Assembly: GCA_029335875.2 (NCBI GenBank)
Contig: JARJMZ020000028.1
Location: 1 to 64,000 of the forward strand
DNA: 64,000 nucleotides
DNA from: Thermoprotei archaeon
GTDB taxonomy: Archaea > Thermoproteota > Thermoprotei_A > Sulfolobales > Acidilobaceae
Direction: 5' to 3'
Shown: positions 25,670 to 34,334 of the stretch, one piece after another
How the letters are laid out: each line of letters starts with the position of its first letter
Position numbering within the stretch: the stretch's first letter is position 1
Translations under genes and position numbers: made by a program
The notes under the pieces: model-generated
The model's input: the letters and a program-made list of their open reading frames with translations, nothing else
Told to the model about the DNA's origin: nothing
The model's database searches: none

Positions 25670-26812
25670 CTACATAGGCCTTATCTTGCCTAAGAGGCTC
25701 CTGACTATAACCATTCTCTGGATCTCGTTTGTTCCATCACCTATTTCAACCATTTTTATGTCTCTGTAAAGTCTTTCAACTATACTCTCCTTACTGTAGC
25801 CTATTCCGCCCATGACTTGCATGGCCATTCTCACTAGATCCACGCCCCTCGAGGCTGTGTAGAGTTTGGCCATACTAGCATACTTTATATAGTCCAGGTG
25901 GCCTTCGTCTGCTTTCCTTGCAGCCTCATAGAGTAGTAGTCTGGAGGTTTCTAGGATTACTGCCATTTCAGATATTAAGTGTTGGACCATCTGGTGTTCT
26001 ATTATGGGGACGCCCATACTAGTCCTCTGTCTAGAGTATTCGAAGGCTTCTTCAAAGGCGGCCCGCATTATGCCGAGGGCTGTCGCTGAAGTAGTTATCC
26101 TGCCCTCGTTCAAGGTCATCATGGCGATTTTGAAGCCCCCATTCAACTCCCCAACCAGGTTCTCCCTTGGAACTCTGCAGTCCTCAAATTTGACCTCAGA
26201 GGTCCCACTACCCCTATAGCCTAGCATTTCGAGTTTTGAAATTTTAACACAAGGCCCCCTATCAACTACTAGGAGCGATATCCCCCTATGCCGTTCTTCA
26301 AGCCTCCTAGTCCTAACAGCTACGATGAAGAAGTCTGCGTAAGGAGCGTTTGTTATGAACGTTTTAGTCCCATTAACTAGGAACTCGTCCCCATCAAGCT
26401 CGGCCCTAGCAATTATGGCTGCCGCGTCACTACCGCAGCAGGGCTCTGTGAGGGCGAAAGCCCCAATGCCCCCTTTAGCGAGCAACGATAAATACTTCTC
26501 CTTAAGCTCAACGCTACCATAGGCGGCTATAGGGTAAGGTACCATGGAGCCGCTCACTGTAGCCATAATCCCTATGGCGCTGCTAACCCTGGAGAGCTCC
26601 TCAATAGCCACAACGCTCTCCACAACGCTGAGGCCTGGGCCCCCATAATCTTCTGGAACCCTGAGAGCGAAATATCCCATGCTGGCAACATCTTTAAGCA
26701 CATCCTCTGGGACGGTGTTCGACTCGTCTATAATCTTGGCTAAATTCTTTAACCTTTTCTCTGCGAACTCTCTAACGCTACTCCTAAGAATATCAACATT
26801 AGGAGCGCCCAA
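25670..26812 (-). CDS. Acyl-CoA dehydrogenase
   Basis: FAD enzyme that oxidises acyl-CoA to enoyl-CoA and passes electrons to ETF. Marks are FALTEPCCGSDAAAI (FAD/substrate region), SKLEMLGYRGSGTSEVKFEDCRVP and GGIGYSKESIVERLYRD. Where many relatives have the catalytic Glu (YEGT), this protein reads GDGTNEIQR, with Asp; such Asp variants are known in the family. Length 380 is normal. TTG 26812 start. It ends four bases from sua5, tail to tail. Co-occurrence with the mutase points to branched or short acyl-CoA breakdown, but the substrate is not visible. Confidence 0.9.
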   Translation of the reverse strand: MGAPNVDILRSSVREFAEKRLKNLAKIIDESNTVPEDVLKDVASMGYFALRVPEDYGGPGLSVVESVVAIEELSRVSSAIGIMATVSGSMVPYPIAAYGSVELKEKYLSLLAKGGIGAFALTEPCCGSDAAAIIARAELDGDEFLVNGTKTFITNAPYADFFIVAVRTRRLEERHRGISLLVVDRGPCVKISKLEMLGYRGSGTSEVKFEDCRVPRENLVGELNGGFKIAMMTLNEGRITTSATALGIMRAAFEEAFEYSRQRTSMGVPIIEHQMVQHLISEMAVILETSRLLLYEAARKADEGHLDYIKYASMAKLYTASRGVDLVRMAMQVMGGIGYSKESIVERLYRDIKMVEIGDGTNEIQRMVIVRSLLGKIRPM

Positions 26813-26820
26813 AAGGGATC

Positions 26821-26994
26821 ACCGAAGATAATTAGAGTTACTAAAGGTTAAAAGATGCTATCTTAACAGTTGAAACTAAGAAGCTCACTTTTACATTACA
26901 AAATAGTTAATTTTATATTTTATGTTATATAATAAATGCAGAACTGTTAAAGGCTTTAAGCTAATATTTTATAGAGTGAGTACTAGGTGAGACT
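26821..26994. promoter_or_regulatory. AT-rich divergent promoter region
   Basis: The spacer between the acyl-CoA dehydrogenase gene and the sulfur transporter gene is strongly AT-rich (for example 26903-26937, TTTTATATTTTATG and TATATAATAAA). It could drive both genes; individual boxes cannot be assigned with confidence. Confidence 0.35.
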
Positions 26995-28173
26995 ATGTGG
27001 ATTCCCGCAGTTAACAGAGAATGGCTGGCTAAGAACGCTTTATACATCTACGCTATAACTTCAGGGTTAGCTTCAGGTCTCATGGCCTACGCGCTCTACT
27101 ATTCTACTGGTAGAGGCAGCTTTTGGGGGATAACTACTGGAGAATCCAAGATTGGAGGGTTAGCGTGGAGCTACTTTATTGACCCAGGCATAGCAGATAC
27201 TTATTATCATCAGATTTTCAAGCTAGCTAACCCGTTATCCGACCCTACCCAGATGATTGTCATTGGAATACTTCTGGGAGGGTTTTTAGCCTCTCTGGCT
27301 TCAGGAGAGTTTACAATAAGGCATTTCCCCAACTCTTGGATGGTTGTTCAAGCCCTCATAGGGGGCTTTCTGCTAGGCTATGGGGCTAGAATGGCTCTGG
27401 GCTGCAATATAGGCAATTACCTGTCAGCATGGTCTTCGGCGGGCGTTAACGCTGTAGCCTTCACCGCCGGGATGATGCCTGGAGCGTGGGTGGGGACTTT
27501 TATAGTTGAAAGGGTTTTCCTCTTCAGAGTTAAGCCTTCGAGATTCAATGTTACACTACCTGTTTGGGTTCAACGCTTTCTTCTCCTCCCAGCAGCCCTC
27601 GCGCTTACAGCACTACTCTTTTATAGCAGTGTGGGGGTTGCGGTCAAGTTATGGTTTGTGTTTGGGGTTATTTTCGGGCTCATAGGCTATCTTTCTAAGA
27701 TATGCTGGGCTACGGGATTTAGGGAGATCACAAACCCCTTATATGGTGGGGGTAGAATGCTGTTAGCCACAGCCCTAGCTATATTGTCCTACACTCTTTT
27801 AACATGGCCTCTAATAGTTTTAGAAGCCCCCATCTCCCTGGCTTTAGCGAGGGGTGTTGGAGTATTACAGGTATTCCTGGGGGGCTTCTAGTTTGGGGCT
27901 GGCATGGGGGTTGCCGGCGCGTGCATATTTAGCAGTGAGTGGAGGGCTGCTAGTGGTAGTGTTTACTCTATGATAGTCCTCTTCTCAACTATATTCATAG
28001 GTATGCCTTTATTAGCTTACCACTTCGAGTTCTACGTTAAAACAATCCCCCAGCCTCTCGCGAACCTCAGCTTCTATCATTTGATGGGGCCCTTTGGAGT
28101 CCTAGTTCCCATAGCTTACGTTTTAGCTTTAATAGTTTTAGTTAGGTTAAGGGCTGGGAGGTTTTTCCCATAG
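26995..28173 (+). pseudogene. YeeE/YedE family sulfur-compound transporter, split by in-frame TAG
   Basis: A single reading frame encodes 392 residues interrupted only by TAG at 27889-27891. The N-terminal 298 residues hold about seven spans with a motif GGFLLGYGARMALGCN. After the TAG the same frame continues with a second copy of that motif, FGAGMGVAGACIF, and ends at 28173. The two motifs align so that the TAG sits where the first copy has Leu; TTG to TAG is a one-base change. TAG ends many other genes in this window, so recoding is unlikely. The product may be lost, or two fragments may assemble. The family takes up thiosulfate or related sulfur compounds; tusA lies 3.3 kb downstream. Confidence 0.75.
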
Positions 28174-29166
28174 CTTCATAAGCTCGTCTTCCACATAGGG
28201 CTCCTCATACAGTTCTCTACCCCCATTCCTCCTATGGAGCTCCACCAGGTACCCTTCATAGCCTTTAACCCTACCTATAACAGTAGCGTTTACTCCAAGC
28301 TTTTCAAGCTTCTCGACAGCCCTAGCTGCTAGGCTTTCGGGGATCGTGGCTACTAGGACTCCAGAGCTTATCAGTTTAAGCGGGTCTACATTCATGGCCC
28401 TACATAGCAGTCTCGTCTCCTCAGATATCGGTATTCTCTCCTCCCACACTTCTATGGTTTTCCCGGAGGCGTAAGCTATCTCCGTCAACCCTCCCAGGAG
28501 GCCTCCCTCTGTAGGGTCGTGCATTGAGTTTGCAAGCCTCTCCTCGGCTAGCGCTAGAGCCTCCCTAACCACGCTTACGAGTTTTATGTACTTGGAGGCT
28601 TTCCCGATAACATGTACGGGGACTCCGCGGGCTTCAAGCTCCCCCCTGAAATCGGTAGCTAGTATGCTGGTCCCCTCTATTCCAGCTGTTTTAGTCATTA
28701 AAACTAGGTCTCCAACTTTAGCCCCTCCAGTGACTACAAGCCCCCCCTTCTCTACTAGCCCTAAGGCTGTCATGGAGATCATGGGCCTATCCAGGCCCGG
28801 GGTGTACTCTGTGTGTCCCCCAACGATCATAGCTTCGAGCTCCCTAGCCGCCTCGTCTATCTGGCTTGTAACCCTGTCAATCTCCTTCTCCGAGAACCAT
28901 GAGGGGAGGTATAGGGCTGGGAGGAGCCACCTAGGCCTAGCCCCCCTAACCGCCACGTCATTACTAGATATGTGGACGGACAGCCACCCAATGTTCTCTA
29001 CAGCCCCAGTTATAGGGTCAACGTGAGCCACGAGGAGAAAGTCTCCTCCCAAGTCTATTATGGCTGAATCCTCGCCTACAGCAGGCCCTACAAGGACGGA
29101 GGGGTCTCTGGAGCCTACTCTCGAAAGTACATATCTCGCGAGAACTTCAATCCTCAACTTAACCAT
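28147..29166 (-). CDS. AIR synthase-related (PurM/HypE-like) protein
   Basis: 339 residues of the two-domain PurM-like ATPase superfamily. The N-terminal domain has VGEDSAIIDLGGDFLLV and then WLSVHISSNDVAVRGARPRW; the C-terminal domain has SMHDPTEGGLLGGLTE. The HypE C-terminal cysteine tail is absent, and no hydrogenase gene is nearby, so it is one of the archaeal relatives of unknown substrate. ATG 29166. Its end overlaps the end of the YeeE/YedE frame by 27 bases on the other strand. Confidence 0.85.
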   Translation of the reverse strand: MVKLRIEVLARYVLSRVGSRDPSVLVGPAVGEDSAIIDLGGDFLLVAHVDPITGAVENIGWLSVHISSNDVAVRGARPRWLLPALYLPSWFSEKEIDRVTSQIDEAARELEAMIVGGHTEYTPGLDRPMISMTALGLVEKGGLVVTGGAKVGDLVLMTKTAGIEGTSILATDFRGELEARGVPVHVIGKASKYIKLVSVVREALALAEERLANSMHDPTEGGLLGGLTEIAYASGKTIEVWEERIPISEETRLLCRAMNVDPLKLISSGVLVATIPESLAARAVEKLEKLGVNATVIGRVKGYEGYLVELHRRNGGRELYEEPYVEDELMKLWEKPPSP

Positions 29167-29242
29167 AAGCCTTCAACCCTATAAGTAGTTAGAAGGCCTG
29201 TTATTAAAGCTCTTATCCATAAACTACCCTTGGTGGAGGTTC

Positions 29243-30139
29243 TTGGCGGCAAGAAGCTACAGCCTCCTAAGGGATCCCCTTGACGTTAGAATATCCCCTT
29301 CACCTGAGGGTGAAGTGGTGTTAGTAGGAGTTCCATGGGACTGGTCTACTGCTGGAAGACCTGGAGCTCGTTTTGCCCCGGGTAAGGTTAGGGGCTGGAT
29401 TTACAGGTTTACGGGGCACGCCCCGGGCTCTTGGGATTTTAAGTGTAAGGTTAACGATTTAGGGGATGTGGAGGTAGCCCCCGGGGACTTTACAGTTACA
29501 TCCCGCAGGATAGTTGACGCGGCGCGCCTGGCATACTCTAGAGGGGTTCTAGCGGTCTTCCTAGGGGGCGACCACTCCATAACTAGGTGGCTCCTCGAGC
29601 CTTTAGCCTCCGATACTCTGGGCATCCTGGTTTTAGACGCCCACTATGATCTAAGGAGTGTTAGCGAAGGCTACACTAGCGGCTCATGGCTTTGGGATCT
29701 ACATCTAGAGCATAAGGGTCGCGTTCACGCGGCTGTGGTTGGTGTTAGCGACTTCGCGAACCCTGGATATATGGCTTCCAGGGCTAGGGAGGCGGGCTTC
29801 ACTGTTGTTCCAAGATATGAGCTTATTGGGGGGCTCGAGGCCGCCTATGAGGCTGTTGACCGGCTTAAGAGCTTGGGAGCTAAAAACTACTATGTTAGCG
29901 TTGACGTAGACCATTTACACGTTAGCTACGCTCCAGGTGTTAACTCTCAGAATCCCATGGGCATGACTCCCTGGGAGAGCCTTAAAATACTTGAATATGC
30001 CGGGAGGGCTCTTAAGCCTAGAGGTTTAGACTTGGTGGAGCTCGTCCCGGACGCTGATGTAGCTGATATAACCGTGTCTACCGCTTCCAAGCTACTACTC
30101 TACGCTATCAACAGTGTCCTGGAGGGTTGCGGGGGTTGA
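29243..30139 (+). CDS. hutG: Ureohydrolase, probably formimidoylglutamase
   Basis: Binuclear manganese enzyme of the arginase fold. Metal ligands are visible in GGDHS, DAHYDLR and SVDVDHLH. It directly overlaps hutI, which makes formimidoylglutamate, so the fitting reaction is hydrolysis of that compound to glutamate and formamide. Agmatinase or arginase cannot be ruled out from motifs alone. TTG 29243 follows GGTGGAGG by four bases. Length 298 is normal. Confidence 0.82.
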   Translation: MAARSYSLLRDPLDVRISPSPEGEVVLVGVPWDWSTAGRPGARFAPGKVRGWIYRFTGHAPGSWDFKCKVNDLGDVEVAPGDFTVTSRRIVDAARLAYSRGVLAVFLGGDHSITRWLLEPLASDTLGILVLDAHYDLRSVSEGYTSGSWLWDLHLEHKGRVHAAVVGVSDFANPGYMASRAREAGFTVVPRYELIGGLEAAYEAVDRLKSLGAKNYYVSVDVDHLHVSYAPGVNSQNPMGMTPWESLKILEYAGRALKPRGLDLVELVPDADVADITVSTASKLLLYAINSVLEGCGG

Positions 30140-31374
30140 AGGCAGACCTTATAATATATAATATCGGGGAGCTCGTCTCCTTCCGCAACGGCCCCCTAGC
30201 CAGGGTCTCTGAGGATAACGCTGTCATTGTTAGGGATGCAGGGATAGCTGTCAGGGGCGGGGTCATAGTGGCTGTAGGTAGGTCGGGCGAGATAAGATCC
30301 AGGTTTGAGGGGGAGACGCTCGACGCTCAAGGTCTCCTAGCAACTCCAGGCCTAGTAGACCCCCACACCCACCTGGTCTTCGCGGGCTCGCGCGAGGACG
30401 AGTTCAACCTTAAACTTCAGGGGGTCAGCTATAGCGAGATCCTGGCCAGGGGAGGAGGTATATATAGGACTGTTAAGGCGACGCTAGAAGCAGGCTTTAA
30501 CGACCTCCTCTCAAGGGCTGCCAAGGCGGCCAGCCTCATGTTAAGCCATGGGACCACTACTGTTGAAGTTAAAAGCGGGTATGCTTTGAGCCTGGAGGGG
30601 GAGCTTAAAATGCTTAAGGTCGTTAAGGCCCTTGGAGAGGCCTCGAAGATAACTGTAATACCCACCCTCCTAGCCCACGTGCCGCCACGAGAGTATAGGG
30701 AGTCTAGCCTTGAATATGCCAGGCACTTTGCCGAAATAATGGTCCCGGCAGTTTCAAGGGAGAAGCTTGCGGTTTACGTTGACGTTTTCTGCGATAGAGG
30801 CGCCTTCAACGTTGAAGAGTCAAGGATTATAATAGAGGCCGGGCTTAAACACGGGCTCAGAGCTAGGATGCACGCAGACCAGCTGGCCTACATAGGCTGC
30901 TCCAAGCTCGCAGCAGAGCTCCCAATAGACTCCCTCGACCACCTGGAGAAGATGCCTGAGGAGAACGCAAGAATACTGGCAGAGAAGGGGGTCACAGCAG
31001 TTTTAACGCCCACGAGCATAATGGCGATGATGGAGCTCAAAAAACCCCCAATAGAAGCCCTAAGGAAAGCGGGAGTCACAATAGCGGTAGCGTCAGACTA
31101 CAACCCCAACAACATGACACCCCTACAGCAAACAGCCATGGACATAGCCCCCTACATTCTAAACCTAACCCCACTAGAAGCCCTGGCAGCAGCAACAGTA
31201 AACGCAGCCAAAAGCCTAAACATGCACCACAAACTCGGATCCATAAGCGAAGGTTACAGAGCAGACATAGTACTGTGGGAACTCGAGAACTACAAATGGA
31301 TAGGATACATGTGGGGCTACAATAAAGCCCTCGCAGTATTAAAAGACGGCATAATAGTACATGAAAAAATATAA
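30136..31374 (+). CDS. hutI: Imidazolonepropionase
   Basis: Amidohydrolase of the third step of histidine degradation, opening imidazolonepropionate to formimidoylglutamate. The metal site VDPHTHLVFAGSREDEF, the loop GGGIYRTVKAT, GTTTVEVKSGYAL and ARMHADQLAYIG are all present, as is SDYNPN. TTG 30136 overlaps the hutG stop (TTGA); TTG 30127 would add three residues. Urocanase and histidase genes are not in this window. Confidence 0.94.
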   Translation: MKADLIIYNIGELVSFRNGPLARVSEDNAVIVRDAGIAVRGGVIVAVGRSGEIRSRFEGETLDAQGLLATPGLVDPHTHLVFAGSREDEFNLKLQGVSYSEILARGGGIYRTVKATLEAGFNDLLSRAAKAASLMLSHGTTTVEVKSGYALSLEGELKMLKVVKALGEASKITVIPTLLAHVPPREYRESSLEYARHFAEIMVPAVSREKLAVYVDVFCDRGAFNVEESRIIIEAGLKHGLRARMHADQLAYIGCSKLAAELPIDSLDHLEKMPEENARILAEKGVTAVLTPTSIMAMMELKKPPIEALRKAGVTIAVASDYNPNNMTPLQQTAMDIAPYILNLTPLEALAAATVNAAKSLNMHHKLGSISEGYRADIVLWELENYKWIGYMWGYNKALAVLKDGIIVHEKI

Positions 31375-31463
31375 CGCCAACAGCCCCCCACTTTTATCTT
31401 ATATAACATATACCAGTAAATAAAAACGTGGAGAAACACTTAAACCCCCCCGGGTAGCACCCG

Positions 31464-31715
31464 TTGACCCTCCAGCCTAGAGAGGCGGGGGTATACCAGT
31501 TGGATTTAAGAGGCTACGTATGCCCATATCCTCAAATAGTGGCCTTACAAGCTTTAAGAGGGCTACGGGTAGGCGAAATCCTGGAAGTTATAACTGATAA
31601 CCCCCCATCATGCGAGAACGTCCCGGCAGCCGTTAGAAGAGAAGGCCACGAAGTCCTCAGAGTCGACAAGGTGGGAGTAGGAGTCTGGAAGATTGTAATT
31701 AGGAAAACACGTTAA
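31464..31715 (+). CDS. tusA: TusA/SirA-like sulfur carrier protein
   Basis: 83 residues with the family motif DLRGYVCPYPQ, whose Cys carries persulfide sulfur. It relays sulfur between proteins in the cytoplasm and often accompanies YeeE/YedE transporters, such as the one 3.3 kb upstream. TTG 31464 is the longer start; TTG 31500 with a GGCGGGGG stretch about ten bases upstream would make a minimal protein. Confidence 0.88.
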   Translation: MTLQPREAGVYQLDLRGYVCPYPQIVALQALRGLRVGEILEVITDNPPSCENVPAAVRREGHEVLRVDKVGVGVWKIVIRKTR

Positions 31716-31991
31716 ACCTTTTAAGTTTATGCTTGTATGTGTAGCGTGTGAGGGCATACTCTGCTCTCATTCTACTTTCTCCGGCCCCGGTCCTAACACG
31801 GGTTTATCTCCTCTCTTTATCACTTTAACATGGTCTCCCCTTCGCAGTCCTAGAGTTTTAACTATGTGGGGATCGTTATTATTTGATCGTAGTTTTAAAC
31901 CTTCCTCATGGTAACCCTGAATGCTTCTACCAGCTCGTCTTCTCTCTCATTATTATGATAACCGTTTTTCTCGGGGCTTAAATGGGCTGAG

Positions 31992-32020
31992 ACGCACATG
32001 TTAAATTATATAGTGTGCGT
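31992..32020 (+). promoter_or_regulatory. TATA box inside a perfect 7-bp inverted repeat
   Basis: ACGCACA (31992-31998) and TGTGCGT (32014-32020) flank TTAAATTATATA (32001-32012). The arrangement resembles an operator overlapping a promoter. No coding gene on the plus strand follows. Confidence 0.55.
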
Positions 32021-32115
32021 GGGACGCCTCAACCCCGGCGGGCTCGCCGAGATGCTGGGAGTCGTCATGTTTATGGGGGCCTTGCGGGCGCCCTCTAGGG
32101 GTTAGGTGAGGGCTG
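32021..32115 (+). ncRNA. Candidate structured non-coding RNA
   Basis: Starting about 15-25 bases after the TATA box, the segment is GC-rich. CCTCAACCCC (32027-32036) can pair with GGGGTT (32098-32103) and, after a 4-base bulge, GAGG (32108-32111). Inside is the hairpin GGCG-GGCT-CGCC (32037-32048) and a GC-rich second arm. No tRNA, 5S, SRP, C/D or H/ACA signature is recognised. Confidence 0.35.
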
Positions 32116-32170
32116 TAAATATTGATGGGAGCACCAGTGTTAGTGAGGGTGTGGAGATTGCTGGGTGCTG

Positions 32171-34315
32171 TTAGTGGAGAAAAGCGTCCAGCCCCTTGCC
32201 TTCGTTTTTATCTATTTTGAGGGCTTCTTCTTTTCTGCCCAGGTATTCCAGGATTTCTCTCACTATTTTCGGGCCTATGCCCGGTATTTTTAGCAGGTCC
32301 TGGGGGCTTGCTGTTGCTAGGTCGTATATAGTCTTGTACCCTGTTTCGTACAGTCTCCTGGCTCTTACTCTGCCTATTTTTGGTATGGCTACTAGGGGTA
32401 GTAGCTCGGGTTTGATCCCGTGTCTTATCCTCTTGGCTAAGATTTTAAGGTTGCTCGATGCTTCCCTGCCGAACCCTAAGACTTGGATTACATTGGAGAG
32501 CCCCGAGGCTATCCACTCTGCGTTGTCAACTATCATGGCTATATCTCCGGGGCCTACATTATATCTTTGGAGGAGCTCGTCTTCCGAGACTTCGTTGATC
32601 CAATCGTATATTATGAGCGCTATTTTAACAACCCTAACCTCCCTGGGGTCCATCCAGTCTATGGAGTCCACGAGCTTTGGAGCCTCGTCGAGGAGCCTTT
32701 CTATGAGGTCAGACTCTTCCCTCTTAGGCACTGGGAGCGTTGTCATGTCTGGCATTGAAGCTACTAGGAGGGAGAGCTCTAGGTCCCCATAGCCTCTAAG
32801 CCTCCCCATAATAGTCTTGGCTTTAGGCGCCGTCTCCGGGTCTAGGTAGTTCCTTGAGACTTCAAAGCCTAGGAGTGTTGCCCTATACTCGTTCCCGGAC
32901 CCCTCTATAAGCCCCCACTCTAGGAGGTCTCTTATAGCTTTGGATACCTGGGATCTAAGGCTTGTAACACTGTTCTGCATGGAGTAGAGTGTTCTCTCCA
33001 TGACTCTAGTTATGTTTTTAACGTCCACGGCGAACCCCGAGGCTATGAGGCCTAGGATCATGTGCCTTAAACCCCTCAAGCCCCCGAGGGCGCTCTCAAC
33101 CCTCTCAATGTCGCCCTCAATATAAGTCTCCACGAGGTCTTCCAGGTCCCCGGAACTACTAGATATTATTATGGCTTCACCGTAGGGGTCTAAGCCCGGC
33201 CTCCCAGCCCTGCCCGCCAGCTGCTTATACTCGTATACTCCAATAGGCCTCATAATCCCCCCCTCATACCTTAAAACCTCATCAACTATAACCCTCCTAG
33301 CTGGCAGGTTTACGCCGGCTGCTAGCGTTGGAGTAGCGTATATCACAGCCAGCCCCCTCCTCCTGAAAGCATCCTCAATTATAATCCTCTGCTCGTTGGA
33401 GAGCCCCGCATGATGGTAGGCTACCCCCCTAGACACCAGGTTTGAAAGCTCCTCCCTGAGAATCCTCGGGCCCCCGCTATCCATGAGCTCCCCCGCAGCC
33501 TCCCTCGCAACCTTATCGTCGAAGTTTAGCTTGCCGCTGAAATTTGAAGCCCTATGGGCTAGGTTCACAACCCTCCTCCTAGACTGTGAGAAGACGAGGG
33601 ACTGCCCTCCCTCCCTCGAACAGTCTATAGCCAGGTCTATGTCGGGGAACCCTACCACCTCAGGTATCCTCTTAGAGTCTCCATTACTATAACGTATCAC
33701 GCCCTTCCAGTAGACGCCTTCATAGAGGGGCACGGGCCTCCAATCGTCAACTATGAGCTTCGCGTTGAGCCACTCTGCGAGCTCTTCAGCGTTAGGTATT
33801 GTGGCGCTTAGAGCTACAACCTGCAGGCTCCCCCTAGCTGCTAGGATCTTAGCTATGAGGGACTCGAGCACGGGCCCCCTCTCAGGATCCCCAACATAGT
33901 GGAGCTCGTCCACAACTAGGACGTTAATGCCTTCAATGGTTGAGGGCTCGTTTCTCAATATGGAGTCAAGCTTCTCATAGGTTGTAACCACAACGTCGCC
34001 TTTAACGCTCGAGCTCTCATAGTCGCCTATGCTAATCCCCACACTATAGCCGAGGGGTTCTAGGGCTTTGAACTCTCTATGCTTCTCCAGGGCTACGCTC
34101 CTTAATGGTGTCGTGTAGAAGGCTCTGCCCCCAGCCTCCGCCAGTCTATTGACTATGGCTATGAGCCCTATGAGGGTTTTACCTGAGGCTGTGGGGGTTG
34201 CTACTACAATGTTTACCCCCTTCTCTACCCCTGCCTCGAGAGCCTTAACTTGCGGCGGGTATAGGCTCTTATAGCCCAGGGCTTCTAGGAGTTTTTCCGT
34301 GGCTTTTGTGGGCAT
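32171..34315 (-). CDS. hel308: Hel308-type Ski2-like DNA helicase
   Basis: 714 residues; 3'-5' helicase acting at stalled forks. Motif I is ATPTASGKT, motif II is DELHYVG, motif III ALSATIPN and motif VI QLAGRAGRPG. The winged helix and ratchet domain follow, then a C-terminal helix-hairpin-helix (IPGIGPKIVREILEYLG). ATG 34315 follows AGGAG by three bases. It is the last gene of the gins23-mcm-hel308 unit. Confidence 0.95.
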   Translation of the reverse strand: MPTKATEKLLEALGYKSLYPPQVKALEAGVEKGVNIVVATPTASGKTLIGLIAIVNRLAEAGGRAFYTTPLRSVALEKHREFKALEPLGYSVGISIGDYESSSVKGDVVVTTYEKLDSILRNEPSTIEGINVLVVDELHYVGDPERGPVLESLIAKILAARGSLQVVALSATIPNAEELAEWLNAKLIVDDWRPVPLYEGVYWKGVIRYSNGDSKRIPEVVGFPDIDLAIDCSREGGQSLVFSQSRRRVVNLAHRASNFSGKLNFDDKVAREAAGELMDSGGPRILREELSNLVSRGVAYHHAGLSNEQRIIIEDAFRRRGLAVIYATPTLAAGVNLPARRVIVDEVLRYEGGIMRPIGVYEYKQLAGRAGRPGLDPYGEAIIISSSSGDLEDLVETYIEGDIERVESALGGLRGLRHMILGLIASGFAVDVKNITRVMERTLYSMQNSVTSLRSQVSKAIRDLLEWGLIEGSGNEYRATLLGFEVSRNYLDPETAPKAKTIMGRLRGYGDLELSLLVASMPDMTTLPVPKREESDLIERLLDEAPKLVDSIDWMDPREVRVVKIALIIYDWINEVSEDELLQRYNVGPGDIAMIVDNAEWIASGLSNVIQVLGFGREASSNLKILAKRIRHGIKPELLPLVAIPKIGRVRARRLYETGYKTIYDLATASPQDLLKIPGIGPKIVREILEYLGRKEEALKIDKNEGKGLDAFLH

Positions 34316-34334
34316 TTGCTCCTACATCCTCTCG

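Larger units (their letters stand above)
31716..32170. other. Intergenic region with orphan promoter and structured stretch
   Basis: 455 bases between tusA and the end of hel308. It contains a TATA box framed by an inverted repeat and a GC-rich foldable segment, listed separately. On the minus strand a frame without ATG, GTG or TTG (stop 31767-31769, about 50 codons upstream) reads LGLRRGDHVKVIKRGD and may be a gene remnant; I do not recognise it. Confidence 0.5.

Noticed and set aside
25690-25740. Acyl-CoA dehydrogenase called inactive because of GDGT instead of YEGT
   Set aside because: Asp at this place occurs in other functional branches of the family, and the rest of the protein is intact.
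27889-27891. TAG as pyrrolysine codon
   Set aside because: TAG ends many clear genes here, no Pyl genes are visible, and the residue expected from the internal duplication is Leu, one base away.
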